NCBI RefSeq assembly: GCF_000165425.1
Contig: NW_001799089.1
Span: 417,770-481,769 of the forward strand
Length of the DNA stretch: 64,000 nt
Direction: 5' to 3'
DNA from: Paramecium tetraurelia
Taxonomy: Eukaryota > Ciliophora > Oligohymenophorea > Peniculida > Parameciidae
The notes beneath the pieces were generated by a model. It was given only the letters and a program-made list of their open reading frames with translations, was not told the DNA's origin and did no database searches. The translations under genes were made by a program, and so were the position numbers. Below, in pieces: positions 37,294 through 49,111 of the stretch (position 1 is its first letter; every line of letters starts with the position of its first letter).

Positions 37294-38914
37294 ATGTTAA
37301 ATTCCAAGAAGCTAATTAAATAAAATCAGTTAACTGAATTAAATAATTTTCTTCTCTAAGTAAAGCAAGCATTTATTACAGATGTACATCATAAATAGTT
37401 TAAATAAAGGATTTTGAATTTGCAAATGAACCTGAAAAAATAATTGATAATAAATTTCCATTATAAGAAATTATTGAAAATACTATTCCTTAGATTAAGT
37501 AGGATTAAATAAAGCAAGCTACATTGTAACCTTAGGATGATATATAGAATTTGTTATCGGGTTTGACTACTCTGTTGGAAAAAAATTTACAAGAATCTCA
37601 TAATTTATATCAAATATTTCAATCTAATAAGTAGTTTAATAGTAAGTGTTAAGATTCTAATTCCTCCTTTTAATATTAAAAAGAAGAAAATATTGAAGCA
37701 TTGCAAGAAGATATTAAATTAAATGAAATAAAATTATTGTAAATGCAGAATTCTCGATTACTGAATAAAATTGAGTCACTTAACGAATAGATTGCTCAAT
37801 TCGAATCGGATCTACATGAAAACTCGAAAGATTATCGATAATTGGTCAGTCTCATTAATTCTACATACTGTATTTAAAGAATTCAATATATGGTGTAACA
37901 AAATACAATTACTATTCTAGGGAAAGGAAACGATGAAGAAATAGAGTAAGGAGTTTTTGTTATTGTTGATGATTAAATAATTTTATCTCCTAGTTATTTA
38001 GATGAAAATAAAATGATTTTAGATATTTCTCAAATTTTAGATGTCACTTATAAAAATGATTTCTAGATTATCATTCATTATAATGAAGGTAAATTAATTT
38101 TAATAATGGAAAATCAATAAGATTTTGCTAAAATTGATTTATCTCTATGGTCAACAATGCGAAGGAATGCTTGTTTGAATTCAGAGTAAATAATATATTT
38201 TATTACATAAGTAAATTATTTGAGAATAGTTTATTTGAAAGACCCTTCAGATAAGAAATTAATATAGACTTTAAAAAACTAAAAGAGCAACTATTTAATA
38301 TTATTCCATAAATGGAATAGGAATCTAAACAATAATAATAATAATAACAATACTAATAACAATAACAATAACAATTCACTTTAAATATAAAAGGCTCTGA
38401 TCATTTTACAGAAGTTCACTAGAGTAGTAATATATAAGTTTAATCTCAATAATCACCTGAATTAAAAGGAACATAACCTAAATAACTAATTTAAGTAAAT
38501 TAATAAACTAAATTATAACATGCTCTGCTTTAACTAAAATAAGGATTTTGTATGATTAAGTATTCAGAGGGATAAAGAAAGCCAAACATCAAAATTATTT
38601 ATTTAACTGAAAATGAACAATACATAAAATGGAAAGATGAATTATAACCATTTGACTAAAAGAATACATCTGAATAAAAATCAATTTAAATTTCATAAAT
38701 AAAAGAAGTCAAGGATAAAGCTCAAGGATCCGGTTTTGAGAAGTTTAAGAAATATCGATAGGGAAAAGAATCATTAGGCATCACAATTATTGCTAAGAGA
38801 AATTTAGAGTTAGATGCACCTAAACAAGAAATTAAAGATTTATTTTTAGATTGTTTAAAGATATTGTTAGACAATAAACAAAATAATAAATTCGAATTGA
38901 AAAGCAAAAAGTGA
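37294..38914 (+). CDS. coiled-coil protein with polyglutamine tract
   Basis: Introns of 26 and 26 nt leave 1569 nt, 522 residues. Residues 60-190 include a Leu/Glu/Gln-rich coiled coil (EALQEDIKLNEIKLLQ, SRLLNKIESLNEQIAQ). The centre has beta-type alternation (QGVFVIVDDQIILSPSYLD, DFQIIIHYNEGKLILIM). A run of Gln encoded by TAA and CAA, broken by one Tyr, follows. The last 120 residues (GFCMIKYSEGQRKPNIKIIYL, QYIKWKDELQPF) have the strand-strand-helix feel of a PH-like fold, but the assignment is weak. Intron 1 is needed to join ATG to the main frame. No named family. Confidence 0.65.
38330..38376 (+). repeat. AAT/AAC trinucleotide tract encoding polyglutamine
   Basis: An imperfect trinucleotide repeat of CAA, TAA and one TAC within the preceding gene. 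In this code TAA is Gln, so the tract encodes 7-8 Gln, one Tyr and 7-8 further Gln. In the standard code it would be a string of stops. The mixed codons suggest it is not a freshly expanded pure repeat. Confidence 0.8.
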
Positions 38915-39471
38915 AATCATATTTAATGAATACCTTCATTTAATAATTTATATTATTCTGTTAGGTTGTGAGTTCTCATTTTCTCATTATAATTAATCCT
39001 CATATTTACCAATATGTGAAATAAATATTAAAAATAAGGCTACTGTTAGTACGCCAGACTGTTATAATCCATAATATATCTATTTTTTTTATTACTAAAT
39101 ACATGTCTTTTTGCTTTCTATTGGAGCAAATATTCTTATTGCATCATCTAAATTCTCATTATTCAAAGAGTAAACTTTTAAATCATATTTTCAACAACAA
39201 CAACCGGTAATTCATTTCTAATACATTTAAAGAAATTAAGAGAATTTTCTATTAATCAATCCTTTAAACAATGTATTTTAGATTAGATTTAACAGCAGAA
39301 AGTGATTCTTATTAGTATGTTTACAATTGTTACTAGCCAGGTTTGATGAAATTTCTATTGATAACGATTGGGTGTTGTTTTACAATATTTTTAAGAAAGA
39401 GAAATAATTGTTTTATAATTTGTTTGGTGTTTTGGAATATATTAAAATCTTTAATTTTCATTTTTCAAATT
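38915..39471. other. intergenic spacer upstream of the ribosomal protein gene
   Basis: AT-rich spacer with no open frame. It must contain the promoter of the RPS15 gene; no element can be named by eye. Confidence 0.45.
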
Positions 39472-39963
39472 ATGGCAGAATAAACATAAGACAAACAATT
39501 CAAGGGAGTTAAGAAGTTCACTTACAGAGGTCTCTAACTTGAAGAGTTGGTTAAACTACCTATGGATAAATTAGTGGAATAATTCAGAGCAAGATAAAGA
39601 AGAAGAATCTCAAATCAAGGGGAAAAAGTACATGCTTTCTAAAATTTAATGAAAAAGGTAGAAATGTGATTGTAAAATTAGATTAGAAAAAGCAAGAAGG
39701 AAACATTGCCTGGTGAAAAACCAAAACCAGTCAAGACTCATTAAAGAAACACAATTGTTGTTCCAGAAATGGTTGGTTCAATTGTTGGAGTTTATAATGG
39801 AAGATAATTTAGCAATGTTGAAATAAAGTTTGATATGATTGGCAGGTATGAGTGGTTTAATATATATTTTAGATATTTGGGTGAATTTTCATTAACCTAT
39901 AAACCAACTAGACACGGAAAGCCAGGTGTAGGTGCAACTAAAGGATCTTAACACACAGATTGA
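39472..39963 (+). CDS. RPS15: small-subunit ribosomal protein uS19 (RPS15)
   Basis: Component of the 40S head, contacting the decoding region. Introns of 24 and 27 nt leave 441 nt, 146 residues, the normal length. Family segments in order are [72 protein letters not shown] and [20 protein letters not shown] codons encode conserved Gln positions. GC content and codon choice are slightly richer than in surrounding genes, as expected for high expression. Identification is firm. Confidence 0.97.
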
Positions 39964-40020
39964 TATTATGGATTTAAAAGTACATTAAATTAATTTATAT
40001 ATATTTTTATTTTTTTCTTA

Positions 40021-41720
40021 TCATGCTTGAAGTTTACTTTCGCTTTGTTTTGATGTAGTGTCTTAAGACAAAGTCAAAGGTTTATGCTTTTCCAAGAATC
40101 GTTTATATCGTAACTATTCAATTATCTAATTTCTTTATTTTAAGAGACTCATATTTTATTTAAATTTCTTTTATTCTCTATCCATTTGCTTATCACATTT
40201 ATTGTTATATTCTTATTTGATATGTATGAATCTTCCCTAATTTTCAGCACTCAATTCTCTAATTTTATCAAATTTCTCATCCAATTCTTCTTATTTTTTT
40301 AATTTATGCTCAGCTAAATATTGATTCTTTTTTGCAAATTTTTCTTCTACTTTCTATCTTTTCTCCCTTATTAATAATTATAATATAATACTCGAACAAT
40401 TTGAGTTTATCTGAATATCGTTTTTAAAATTATTCTTCTTTTTATTTAACTTCTTCAATGTGTTCTTTTTCTAATTCTTAAGATTTATGATATTTAAGTT
40501 TCTTTTTCTCTTTATTATGAAATTTTTCAATAACTGAAGCTAAATTTGAGTTATATACATTCTAAAATTAAGCTTCGCTTCTACTAATTAATAAAGGTAA
40601 TTTTGCAGACCATTCATCAGGTTTCCTTATTTTTTTGATTGATTTTCGAGTTCTTTCAGTTTATATTTCTTTTAATCTGCTTTACATCAATTATTAGTCC
40701 TATTCATCTTTTTTTCTCAAGACTTAGTGTAATTTCTCTTCATATATCCTTTGCTTTTCTTCTAATACATCTACATATGATTATTTAATTTGGTCAACTC
40801 TCTTTTATCTAATAATTATTTTAATTTATTAATTACGCTTTTTCTATATTCTATTCTGTCTGTAGTTTCTTGACCTAAGCATTTTTATATTTCTCTTCTT
40901 GGACAACTGTTTTCATTTTAGTGGAAACTTCTAAGCTTTTAGATACATCTTTTCTTGCGATTTCGGACTTCTAATTTAAATTTTTTAATCTATTCTTTTT
41001 CTTCTTTTCCAATATTACTTCAAGTTTCTCTTTGTACTTTTCTTATTCCTCTTAGTTTTATTCTTCTTATTCTTTTCTTTTCTATTTACTTATAACCAAG
41101 ATATTTACTTATTATAGTTTGTTGAATTTTAATAATTGACGATCACTCGATTATACTTGAGTATCTATCCAACTTTCAATCATTTCAGTCGGACTTTTAT
41201 AAGGAGCATATTCACTTATATTGATACTGCTATTCATGCTCTGATCTAGAGCTTGGATCGATTTGGGACGTTACTATTTCTCAATCCATTCTTCTCTTTT
41301 GTATTTATTCCGTTATAAAATCACAGACTTTTTAATTTGGGCAACTTAGAAGTAGTGCAGCCAATATCTCTTCTCAGTTAACTCTTCTGATTCTCCGTTT
41401 TTCTTAAATTCTGATTTATCCCTAAGTGTTAAAAGGATTAATTATACAGCAATTCTAATTAATAGGAATAGATGTTTAAATCCTGTAAAGCTTTGTTAGT
41501 TTTGGGGGATTAGGGGTCGAATTTAGTGTTATTCAAATTTACAAGTGTCTCGTTGGTTTTGATTTTGAAGTCTTTAAGGTATTTCTTATCTAAAGTCCTG
41601 TCATAGATGTCTTAAACTCTCTTACTTGGGATTGCATGTTTTCATCAATTTAGTGGTCAGTTTATATACAGGTTCTTCGATTCTTATTGATTAAGCCTAT
41701 TCATTTTATTATTATTCCAT
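40021..41720 (-). CDS. Lys/Glu-rich coiled-coil protein
   Basis: Multi-exon gene starting MEQQQNEQAQ and ending KQSESKLQA. Two 5' introns of 28 and 26 nt are clear; others in the Lys/Glu-rich middle are not all resolved. The N-terminal third contains EKRYWLHYFQVAQIKKSVIL and NKYKREEWIEKQQ, aromatic patches within helical sequence. The middle third is a long highly charged coil (KEQEEQNQEEQEKYKEKLE). The last third is also charged. I recognise no family; ciliary and basal-body proteins often look like this. Its start codon is 14 bp from the divergent start of the membrane gene. Confidence 0.65.
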
Positions 41721-41734
41721 AGTTTAAATAATTA

Positions 41735-42727
41735 ATGGATAAAATAGAAAAAATATATGACTACATCAGAGAAAAAGGAAGCAAATAGTTATTCATCCTA
41801 ATCTCGATACAAATGTCATTCCTAATAATATCATGCGTCACCTTTATTATACTTGAAAACAATTAAACTGATGCAGAATACAGAAGAGAAAATTTATACA
41901 AATGGTTGATTTTATTATTGTTTAGTTTATCCTAATACTATTATGCCTGGCATTCAGTAATTATTGATGATATTAAATAAGATTATCAAGAAAAACATGT
42001 TAGAATTGCTTGCTTATCTAATAATATCTATATGCACAACCACAGCTAGTACATTACGCTATTTCTACATCAGTATGAATGAAGAATTAGACCACAAAAT
42101 AGTAAGTAATTTTCATAGACTTAGTTGGTTTAAAGTGTTTGTTACATATATATTGTTTTTTCAATATTTGTGCAAATTGTGGGATTGATTTCTTATAAAT
42201 ACTTCTTAGAAGCCTTCAGAGATGAAATATTTAAAAAAATAGGAGCCTCTGTGAATGAGTAGAATAAGTTTAAATGGTTTACTTCATTTGAATGCCTTCT
42301 AGAAGTTTATGCTTAATTAACACTTTTGATCTTTGTCACTTTCTTTTTTTTCTTTGATACTTCAATAGATGACTAGAAATAGGTTCACCTTATTGCAGAT
42401 ATCTGTGCAATAGTAATAATTATAATTGGATTTGCCATTGGTTATATAGGAGTAAATTATAATATTATTAAAAAGGTGAAAAAAAGACAACTCAAATTAG
42501 TCTATTTATATTTTGGAGTTGCCTTCCTAATTTGCATTGCTGAGAATGTCAAACTGTTTTTATTTTTATAGTATTATGATTATTAATTCGAAAAAATACA
42601 TTTAGATTGGGCAACATTTTCAATAATCACAATAGTTTTCTCTAGCAGCATAATTGTGTTGGTAAATATATCTAATACAATTTAAAGGGATATAATTTCT
42701 ATTATGGATATAAATGTGTCTAGTTGA
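41735..42727 (+). CDS. polytopic membrane protein, about eight segments
   Basis: Introns of 25 and 23 nt leave 945 nt, 314 residues. After a short charged N-terminus (MDKIEKIYDYIREKGSKQ) about eight hydrophobic segments follow, including FLIISCVTFIILE, LELLAYLIISICTTT, FSIFVQIVGLISYKYF, LTLLIFVTFFFFF, AIVIIIIGFAIGYIGV, LVYLYFGVAFLICIA and TFSIITIVFSSSIIVLV. Loops are short. There is no recognised transporter or receptor motif. The general look is of a small polytopic protein such as a TMEM-type or GPCR-like family; topology would need prediction software. Start is the first Met, 14 bp from the divergent gene. Confidence 0.7.
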
Positions 42728-43121
42728 AATTGATGGATATCAAGACTTTTGATGCGGATAAAAATTCGAACGATCATTTTTTATCATAATATGACTACTG
42801 AAATTAACATAATTGTCATTTTAATAAATATTCTTAATCAACTAAGGTTGTGTATCTATTTCTCAACTTCCTGCCAGTTTAGCTTATAAAAAATTTATAA
42901 ATTTCATGATGTCAAACCTTAATTACCAAATTCTTTTTGTCCTTAGTCTAAATTATTTAATTTATTATAAACAAAATCTAAACAATATATATGATTGTAT
43001 ATTAACTACATATATTAAAATGAAATGATTATTCCACAGTAATATAAAAAGAGAAAGAATAAAATTTGGACAATCAATTAATTATTTACAATTTCTTGTA
43101 TAAAGCAATATTCAAACTAGT
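42728..43121. other. convergent 3' spacer
   Basis: About 390 bases between convergent genes with no open frame. It is unusually long for a convergent spacer in this window, where 2-31 bp is common. Confidence 0.4.
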
Positions 43122-44573
43122 TCAAATGGCTTAAATGTTTCTCAAAGATTCCATTTGAGAGGCTTAAGGTTGTTGTTGTAGTGTCTCATTTATAAGTGGT
43201 CCCAGATGGATTCTTATCTCGTCAGTCCTACTGCTCCATTAAAGCATGTCAGAATCTTTCTTAATGCAGCCTTAATATTTAAGCATGGATTCTTAATCGA
43301 ACAAACTTCTGCAATTAGGACAGCTCTGGTGATAAGTGGTATCACATTACTTTATGTACGTTCATCCATTTATCAAAACAAGTTGTATGGAAGATATGAT
43401 TGCAAAAGGTGACTCTTACAAGTGAATCATCATAAAAAGGATCAAGACAAATCAGGCACTGATTATATGTTGCAAATCTATCGCATCTAACTCTAAGTAT
43501 TCCATATTCTTGAGATGGAAAGAGTATCTCTGTTAATGATGGCAATTGCTTTAGATCATATTTTATTTCCACTTTCTTTTTTGCTTTTTATTTGGGATAA
43601 CATTTCGATTTCATAAGACAAAATATAAAACATAAAGCAAATGAGGACAGAGTAGTAGATAGAATAATAGTTAGAAGGTAATCATCAGAAACTGAATTAG
43701 AACTCTCCAGATAAATAAGATAATTTGAATCAAAGTACACTAGATAATAAAAGTTGATCGTGGAATTTGATTATTCCTTTAAATCTATTACATCGTTATA
43801 GCACTCCTTGACTTGATCTAATGATATATGTAATGTGGTTGTAGTTTATTTTGAGATTTAATTAAGATTGAAATTTTAAGTGATGCAAAATCCATAGAAT
43901 GAAGTCGAATTTTAAAATTGTAATTAAACTTCTTCTTTCTCGTAAAAAAACTACTCAATATCAATGTAATAAATCTTTCCACCTTAAAAAATCTACTATT
44001 ATGTGAGATCATCAATGATTAGATTACAATCTTAACCAATTTATGCAATATTACAATTACAATAACGAGATTAACATTCAGTGTCATGTTGACAATCCCT
44101 TTTATATCGTTAATAAATACAATATGCATTGATTGGAATTTATTTATTATATTCTTACTAAAATATCGGCTTCATAATCTGATTGAAACCCAATGTAGGA
44201 AGATTCATCATATTAATAGATTTGATAGTAATTTGATATTAATAAGTTGATTGATTATTTCTGCAGGATTAAATACTACGTTTATTTCATTTGATAGGAA
44301 AACCAATTCACAATGCATCTAATTAAATAGTAATACTCACTTTTCTTCAGAGAGTAGTTGCATAAAGTTGGATTAGGTCGGCTTTATGATGCAAATAAAT
44401 AGAAAAGGTCCTACTTTTTTTGGATCTGTAAATTGGGATTCCAACGTTATTTTTATTTAATTATTGTTTAAATTGAAGGGCATTGTGATAAAGTTAATTC
44501 CTTTGAATTCATTTTGTTAGATAATGGGCCATGTACTGACATATTCTAATAAAAGGTATAAACATAATATCAT
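43122..44573 (-). CDS. secretory type I membrane protein with EGF-like region and RING-H2 finger
   Basis: Introns of 22, 22 and 25 nt leave 1383 nt, 460 residues. The chain has a signal peptide (MILCLYLLLEYVSTWP), a lumenal region and a compact Cys cluster near residue 145 (CILDCQHDTECQSRYCNCN, then GQDC) resembling an EGF-like module. A single membrane helix follows (YLLTIILSTTLSSFALCFIF) with a basic stop-transfer region. The cytoplasmic RING-H2 is CLICLDPF, CNHIFHTTC, then CPNC across the 25-nt intron, so C3H2C3 ligands are present. Membrane RING-H2 proteins such as PA-TM-RING ligases work as E3s in the endosomal system; here an EGF-like cluster stands where a PA domain usually lies. Ligase activity is inferred. 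Confidence 0.82.
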
Positions 44574-44699
44574 AATTATAAATTATAAAAAACAGTTTGG
44601 CAATTCAAAATTTAGAAAAAGAGTTAGTTTAGAATAAGCATAGAATTCGAATAAAGAAATTGGTTAATCCAAATATATATATATAAATATTTAATTAAT

Positions 44700-45453
44700 A
44701 TGAATACATCCTCCAAACCATTCATTATTAGACACATACAAGAGAACTATTTGGTGTCATCTGATTCATCTTCTTTCGATGCGATTGTGGAGAAAAGAAT
44801 ATAATTTGTGCAAGGAGCAAACACCTTCATAGCAGTAATTATTAATTTGAAAATAATAGGTGATGTTGAGTTATGATAGTTTGTAACATGGATTCCAATT
44901 TTTCTAATATTATGATAAGTGTCTGTCATATGCGTATATGATTGGAGCTTTGTTGATAGGGAATATATTTTGGATTTTGTGTTCAATTTTTGGGTTTTAT
45001 TCAATCGATGCCAAGAATTCCCAGAAAATTCATAGGTATCAAGTATATACGACTAGGGGTATTATTTTGCATTATTGTGGGTTTTGTTTACAAGGATTCT
45101 TGTCTATGGATATATGGCATATCAAATGAATTAGTTTAATATATACCCCCAATCAGAACAAGCTATAAGTGACATCGTCTGTGAGTCACTCAATCAAACA
45201 GGATTGATTATAATGCAAATCACAATCGAATCAGTAGTTTTGTTGATTATGATCTACTTCTCTCGTTCAATCAGATATTACATAAAATGTAAACTTCGAA
45301 TATAACATTAGAATGGGAAGTCAATGAATACTCAAAGAATTGGCCAGGAATATGAATTAATATCAATCATAAGATCTTCTATAAATCATTATTTTTATTT
45401 CTCCTATTTAAAAGTCTTAATTACACCCATCAAAAGTATATCATTATAGTTGA
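44700..45453 (+). CDS. small multi-pass membrane protein, splice structure tentative
   Basis: A model with introns of 25, 35 and 28 nt leaves 666 nt, 221 residues. After a Ser-rich N-terminus and DAIVEKRIQFVQGANTF come three hydrophobic segments: SAYMIGALLIGNIFWIL, YYFALLWVLFTRILVYGYM and TGLIIMQITIESVVLLIMIYF. The 35-nt second intron is inferred only because it alone joins the two membrane-like frames. The 3' end is uncertain: without the last intron the frame runs on to about 45585. I recognise no family; it could be a tetraspanin-like or TMEM protein. It shares a divergent 126-bp region with the RING gene. Confidence 0.45.
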
Positions 45454-45603
45454 ATAATAAATTATTCCTATTAATAGCTTATAAGTTAATACTAATTTTT
45501 AGATCTTCAAATTCATAGATTCTTAGTAGTTAAATAAATTTATTCTAAATCCGATATCTTTCTAATTGTTTTAATAATTAATGAATCAATTGCAATTAAA
45601 AAA

Positions 45604-45836
45604 ATGGATAATTAGTTACTCAATGATTTGACTACTCATATTGAGTCCACTTTTATATCAATCCTAAATTATGATAAATTTAAAAAATGAATCAATAGTT
45701 CAATTTCAGATTTGGCTAAGGAAGAGAGACTAGATTGGGATAAATAGCAATATATTTTATGAAAAGAGTTTAATGAATTTGTCTAGTGTTTGAATTCAAT
45801 TTAATCTATAAAATAATTAATATATAACTGTTCTAG
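45604..45836 (+). pseudogene. short coding-like remnant with in-frame TGAs
   Basis: One frame from an ATG reads coding-like sequence (LLNDLTTHIESTF, LAKEERLDWDKQQY, EFVQCLNSIQ) but is cut by TGA twice, after KFKK and after QYIL, within 78 codons. All three pieces stay in the same frame, so the breaks look like point mutations in an old gene rather than introns. It abuts the start of the large EF-hand gene and might be a decayed exon or a separate small gene. Chance cannot be excluded. Confidence 0.35.
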
Positions 45837-48438
45837 ATGATAGTCAGAAGAGATCGCATTCATCATCAAGGCAAAACTAATCGAGACTTCAAGTACACTG
45901 TTTCATTTCATTCAAGGATGTAGGATTCATTGAAAAATACTTCACATAATCAAAATAGTTCTTTGGATGGAGATAGAATCGCTACATTATCTATTCCGAA
46001 AAATAAGAAGTTCTCTGAAATCTTAGACCAAAAATCTAAAAGAATTGTACAATGCAAAGATCCAGTTGATGAAACTAAAACATCTGCCAAAAAATTTTAC
46101 TAACATCATTTGATCGGCTACCCAAGGTATTCTTCGTTGTGCAAATTAGATCCTCCAATTTAGAAGAGAAGGAATTGATGAAACGAGTGTTTTGTGGTGA
46201 TTCTAATACACTCTTCTTTGATGAGGAACACAGACAAAGTTAAGAAGGTCCAATTCATACTAAATGTATAATCTACAATACTAATTTATTAGAGGAGTAA
46301 AAGGAGAAATTGGCTTAACAGAAAAGAGAGGAGAACACCACAGGAATTCAAGAAACCTAATTAGTGGGTTTGGAAAATAAGAATACACTTGAAGGCAAAG
46401 TAGATCTAGAAAAAGTTAGAGATATCAGAAGAGCTATAAGAAGAAGATATGCCAATAGAAAAAACTTCTAAAAGATCTTCAATTTGTGGGATGAAGATTC
46501 TAATGGTGCTGTTAGTGTTAAGAATCTATACAACATGATATAAAGATTAGGCATAAATATTAACATCGATGAGGCAAGAGTCCTATTGGCTAGTGCTGAT
46601 ATGGATGGTTCAAGTGATTTAGGATTAGATGAGTTTCTGGATCTCATTTTCAATGATAAGGATGCTCTTAATGTAAATTTAAAGGCATTGCCAGCATTAA
46701 CTGAGGATGAAAAGGATTCCTTAGTCAAAAACTAGGAGACCATTGATTATCTCAGAAAGGATGCTATGCAGGCTAGAGATAGAAGACATTAAAATCAAGT
46801 CAATCTCATTCTTAAAAACAGAGTATTTTATCTCACTATAATTTAAGTTATAATAATTGGGACAATAACTAACTATGTAGGATGAGTTGTAGAAAGGATA
46901 CATAAGTTATGGAAGATTTGAAAGAGTCATTAAGAAATTAGAAATAGATCCCAGTATATTATCTGAATAGGATCTCAAAATCCTGTATGAGAATTTTAAA
47001 AACCAAGATGACACCTTTGATTATAAAAAGTTCTTAAATCATTTGAAATCATTCTAATTGAAGGAAGAAGTTTACGACGATCCGTATCTAAACAAAAACC
47101 AAGAACCAGTAGATAAAAAGTAGTTGTTACTAAAAAGTATGAAATATTAAGAGGATCAACTCATTACACTATTTGACATCACAAGATTAGATGCCTACTC
47201 TTTGGAGAAGATGAAGAAGAAGACTAAGACCCTTGTGAATAAGATTTAGAGATATATCCCATCGCAAACTAAATTTGAAGAATTTCTAAAAGGTAAAATC
47301 TAAGGGAATAATGTGAATGTGAAGGAGTTCTCTCATGTGATCGTGCAATTCTTGGAAAGTGTTAATGAAAGATACTAAAAGTTCGATCTTGAAAGCATGC
47401 TCAGTGTATTGCAATTTGGCCAATATGAAACATAAAAAGCTGACGAAATTGTTAGGATATTGTTTAAGTATTTGATAGATCCATTTAATTTAGTGAAACT
47501 GACTAGGAATTTTATGATAGAGCTTAATTGAGATAAAAGGGACCAGCTCCTCCTGAAAAGGTATCCAAAGTTGACTAACCACTTCAAGCTATCGAAAATA
47601 AGGAATAAGATATTGAAAAATAAATCTGTATGAATCTATTAATACTCCAATAGAGTTTTATAATTAGGAAGCAGGAATGACGTGGTACCTACCTAACCAA
47701 ACTAAAGAATTATCAGATGTATTGATGAAAGTTGAGAACTCTCTGTTTAACAAATCCGAAAGAGCCTATAAACTATTTAAAGATTTTGACAAAGATAAGG
47801 ATGGATACATCTCGCAGTAGGATATGAAATAGAAATTCGAGGAGATGAATATACTCAATGGACAGGAAATCGGAATATTAATTAATTATGTTGATCCGAC
47901 TAACAAAGGATATGCAACCTTCAATGAATTTCATGAGAAACTCAGAGCTGGAATGACCATCTTCGATACTGCAGGGAATCAGTTGATTTCAATTAATAGT
48001 TAACCTGGAAAGACTTTTTAAAGTGCAGCCAAAGCCTTCTTACCTGAATTGTCAAGATTAACTGAAGAATTCAAAAAACCTTTTAGACCCCAAACAAATC
48101 ATACCGATATCAGGCCTTCCACTAGGTTTGGAGCCACTCCTGCTTTCAAAAACACGTTTTAAAACTTTGTTCCTCCGAAGACTTCTCCTATGTTCATGAC
48201 TCAGGGGGAGAGATTCTCAAAAAACAGGGAATAATTCATTTAGGATGAGAAAAGTCAGAACAACCAAAAATACGAAAGCAAACTTAATAGAATACGACAA
48301 TATCATCAATCTATAGAATAAAGAATTTAATCTGCATAAGAGTAAAGGGATTAGAAGGATGCAAGCAATTTAAAATCAAAATAAATGGCACAATGGACAT
48401 ATGAACATAAAGCCCATCTTAAAAATGATTATTTATGA
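45837..48438 (+). CDS. large EF-hand protein, possibly axonemal
   Basis: Introns of 23, 25, 26 and 26 nt leave 2502 nt, 833 residues. A basic disordered N-terminus is followed near residue 200 by a helical lead (IRRAIRRRYANRKNF). EF-hands then occur in pairs: DEDSNGAVSVKN and DMDGSSDLGLDE around residues 215-265, and DKDKDGYISQQD and DPTNKGYATFNE around 615-665. The first loop of each pair keeps the acidic ligands. The C-terminal 160 residues are Pro/Thr/Phe-rich, then a charged helix. The architecture resembles EFCAB-type flagellar proteins, but I see no diagnostic match. The start is the first Met after the remnant and could lie further upstream. Confidence 0.75.
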
Positions 48439-48456
48439 TTAAATATATATTTATAA

Positions 48457-49053
48457 ATGGGATCATCTTGTGCTAAATTTGTGTGTTAAGACCATGTGGA
48501 TTCTGATCTAATGAGTTTAGAATCCAAAATGAAAACATTGAATGAAATGAGTAGAAGTACTAAATTTTCTTCTCTGAAATTGAGTATTACCTACACCGTC
48601 CCTGTAAATTAGAAGGCTTCGGAAACGGAAATACAGGATCAAGATCGCCCTATTCACAAAATCAATAAAAGCAAGGGGAGAATGAAAAACTTCAATTTTC
48701 AGGAAGATCATCAACAATAATTTTGGCTTTCTCAAGTTTCTAGGATTACTGAAAGTCCAGTGAGTGTGAAAAGTGAAACCAGAAGAATCAAAAAGAAAAA
48801 TAACCCTAAGCGAGATCTTATTTAGATTTAAAATTTAGATTTATCATTTTATATTCAGAGAATAAGTTACTAATTAGAGAATAGAGAAGTGCAATCTCAG
48901 AGAAGTATCCTTAGGTCCCCCTTGAATAAAAGTTTAAACTCTCTCTCAGAACACAAGAAAGTACATTTTGCTTAGGGCACAAAGTTTAGGTCCAATAAAT
49001 CTTCGCCCTCTAAAAGAACTTAACTTAAGCAACATAGAGGAAGTTTAATTTGA
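48457..49053 (+). CDS. MGSSC small basic protein with RVxF motif (tandem copy 1)
   Basis: Intronless, 198 residues. The N-terminus MGSSC fits N-myristoylation at Gly2 with palmitoylation at Cys5. The rest is basic, Ser/Lys/Arg-rich and predicted disordered. Near residue 169 is KKVHFAQGTKFRSNK: KVHF fits the RVxF docking motif for protein phosphatase 1. RSILRSPLNKSLNSLSEH precedes it. The next gene has the same layout and a matching SIL...RFARGTIFR block, so the two are tandem paralogues. The gene starts 18 bp after the EF-hand gene's stop. A lipid-anchored phosphatase regulator is the natural reading but remains inference. Confidence 0.7.
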
Positions 49054-49111
49054 TTGTCTTCTGAGTTTGTATTAGCAATATTTTTATATTATATTTTTAC
49101 CATATTCTTAA

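Noticed and set aside
44700-45453. Tetraspanin assignment
   Set aside because: Only three segments are supported and the CCG motif of the large loop is missing.
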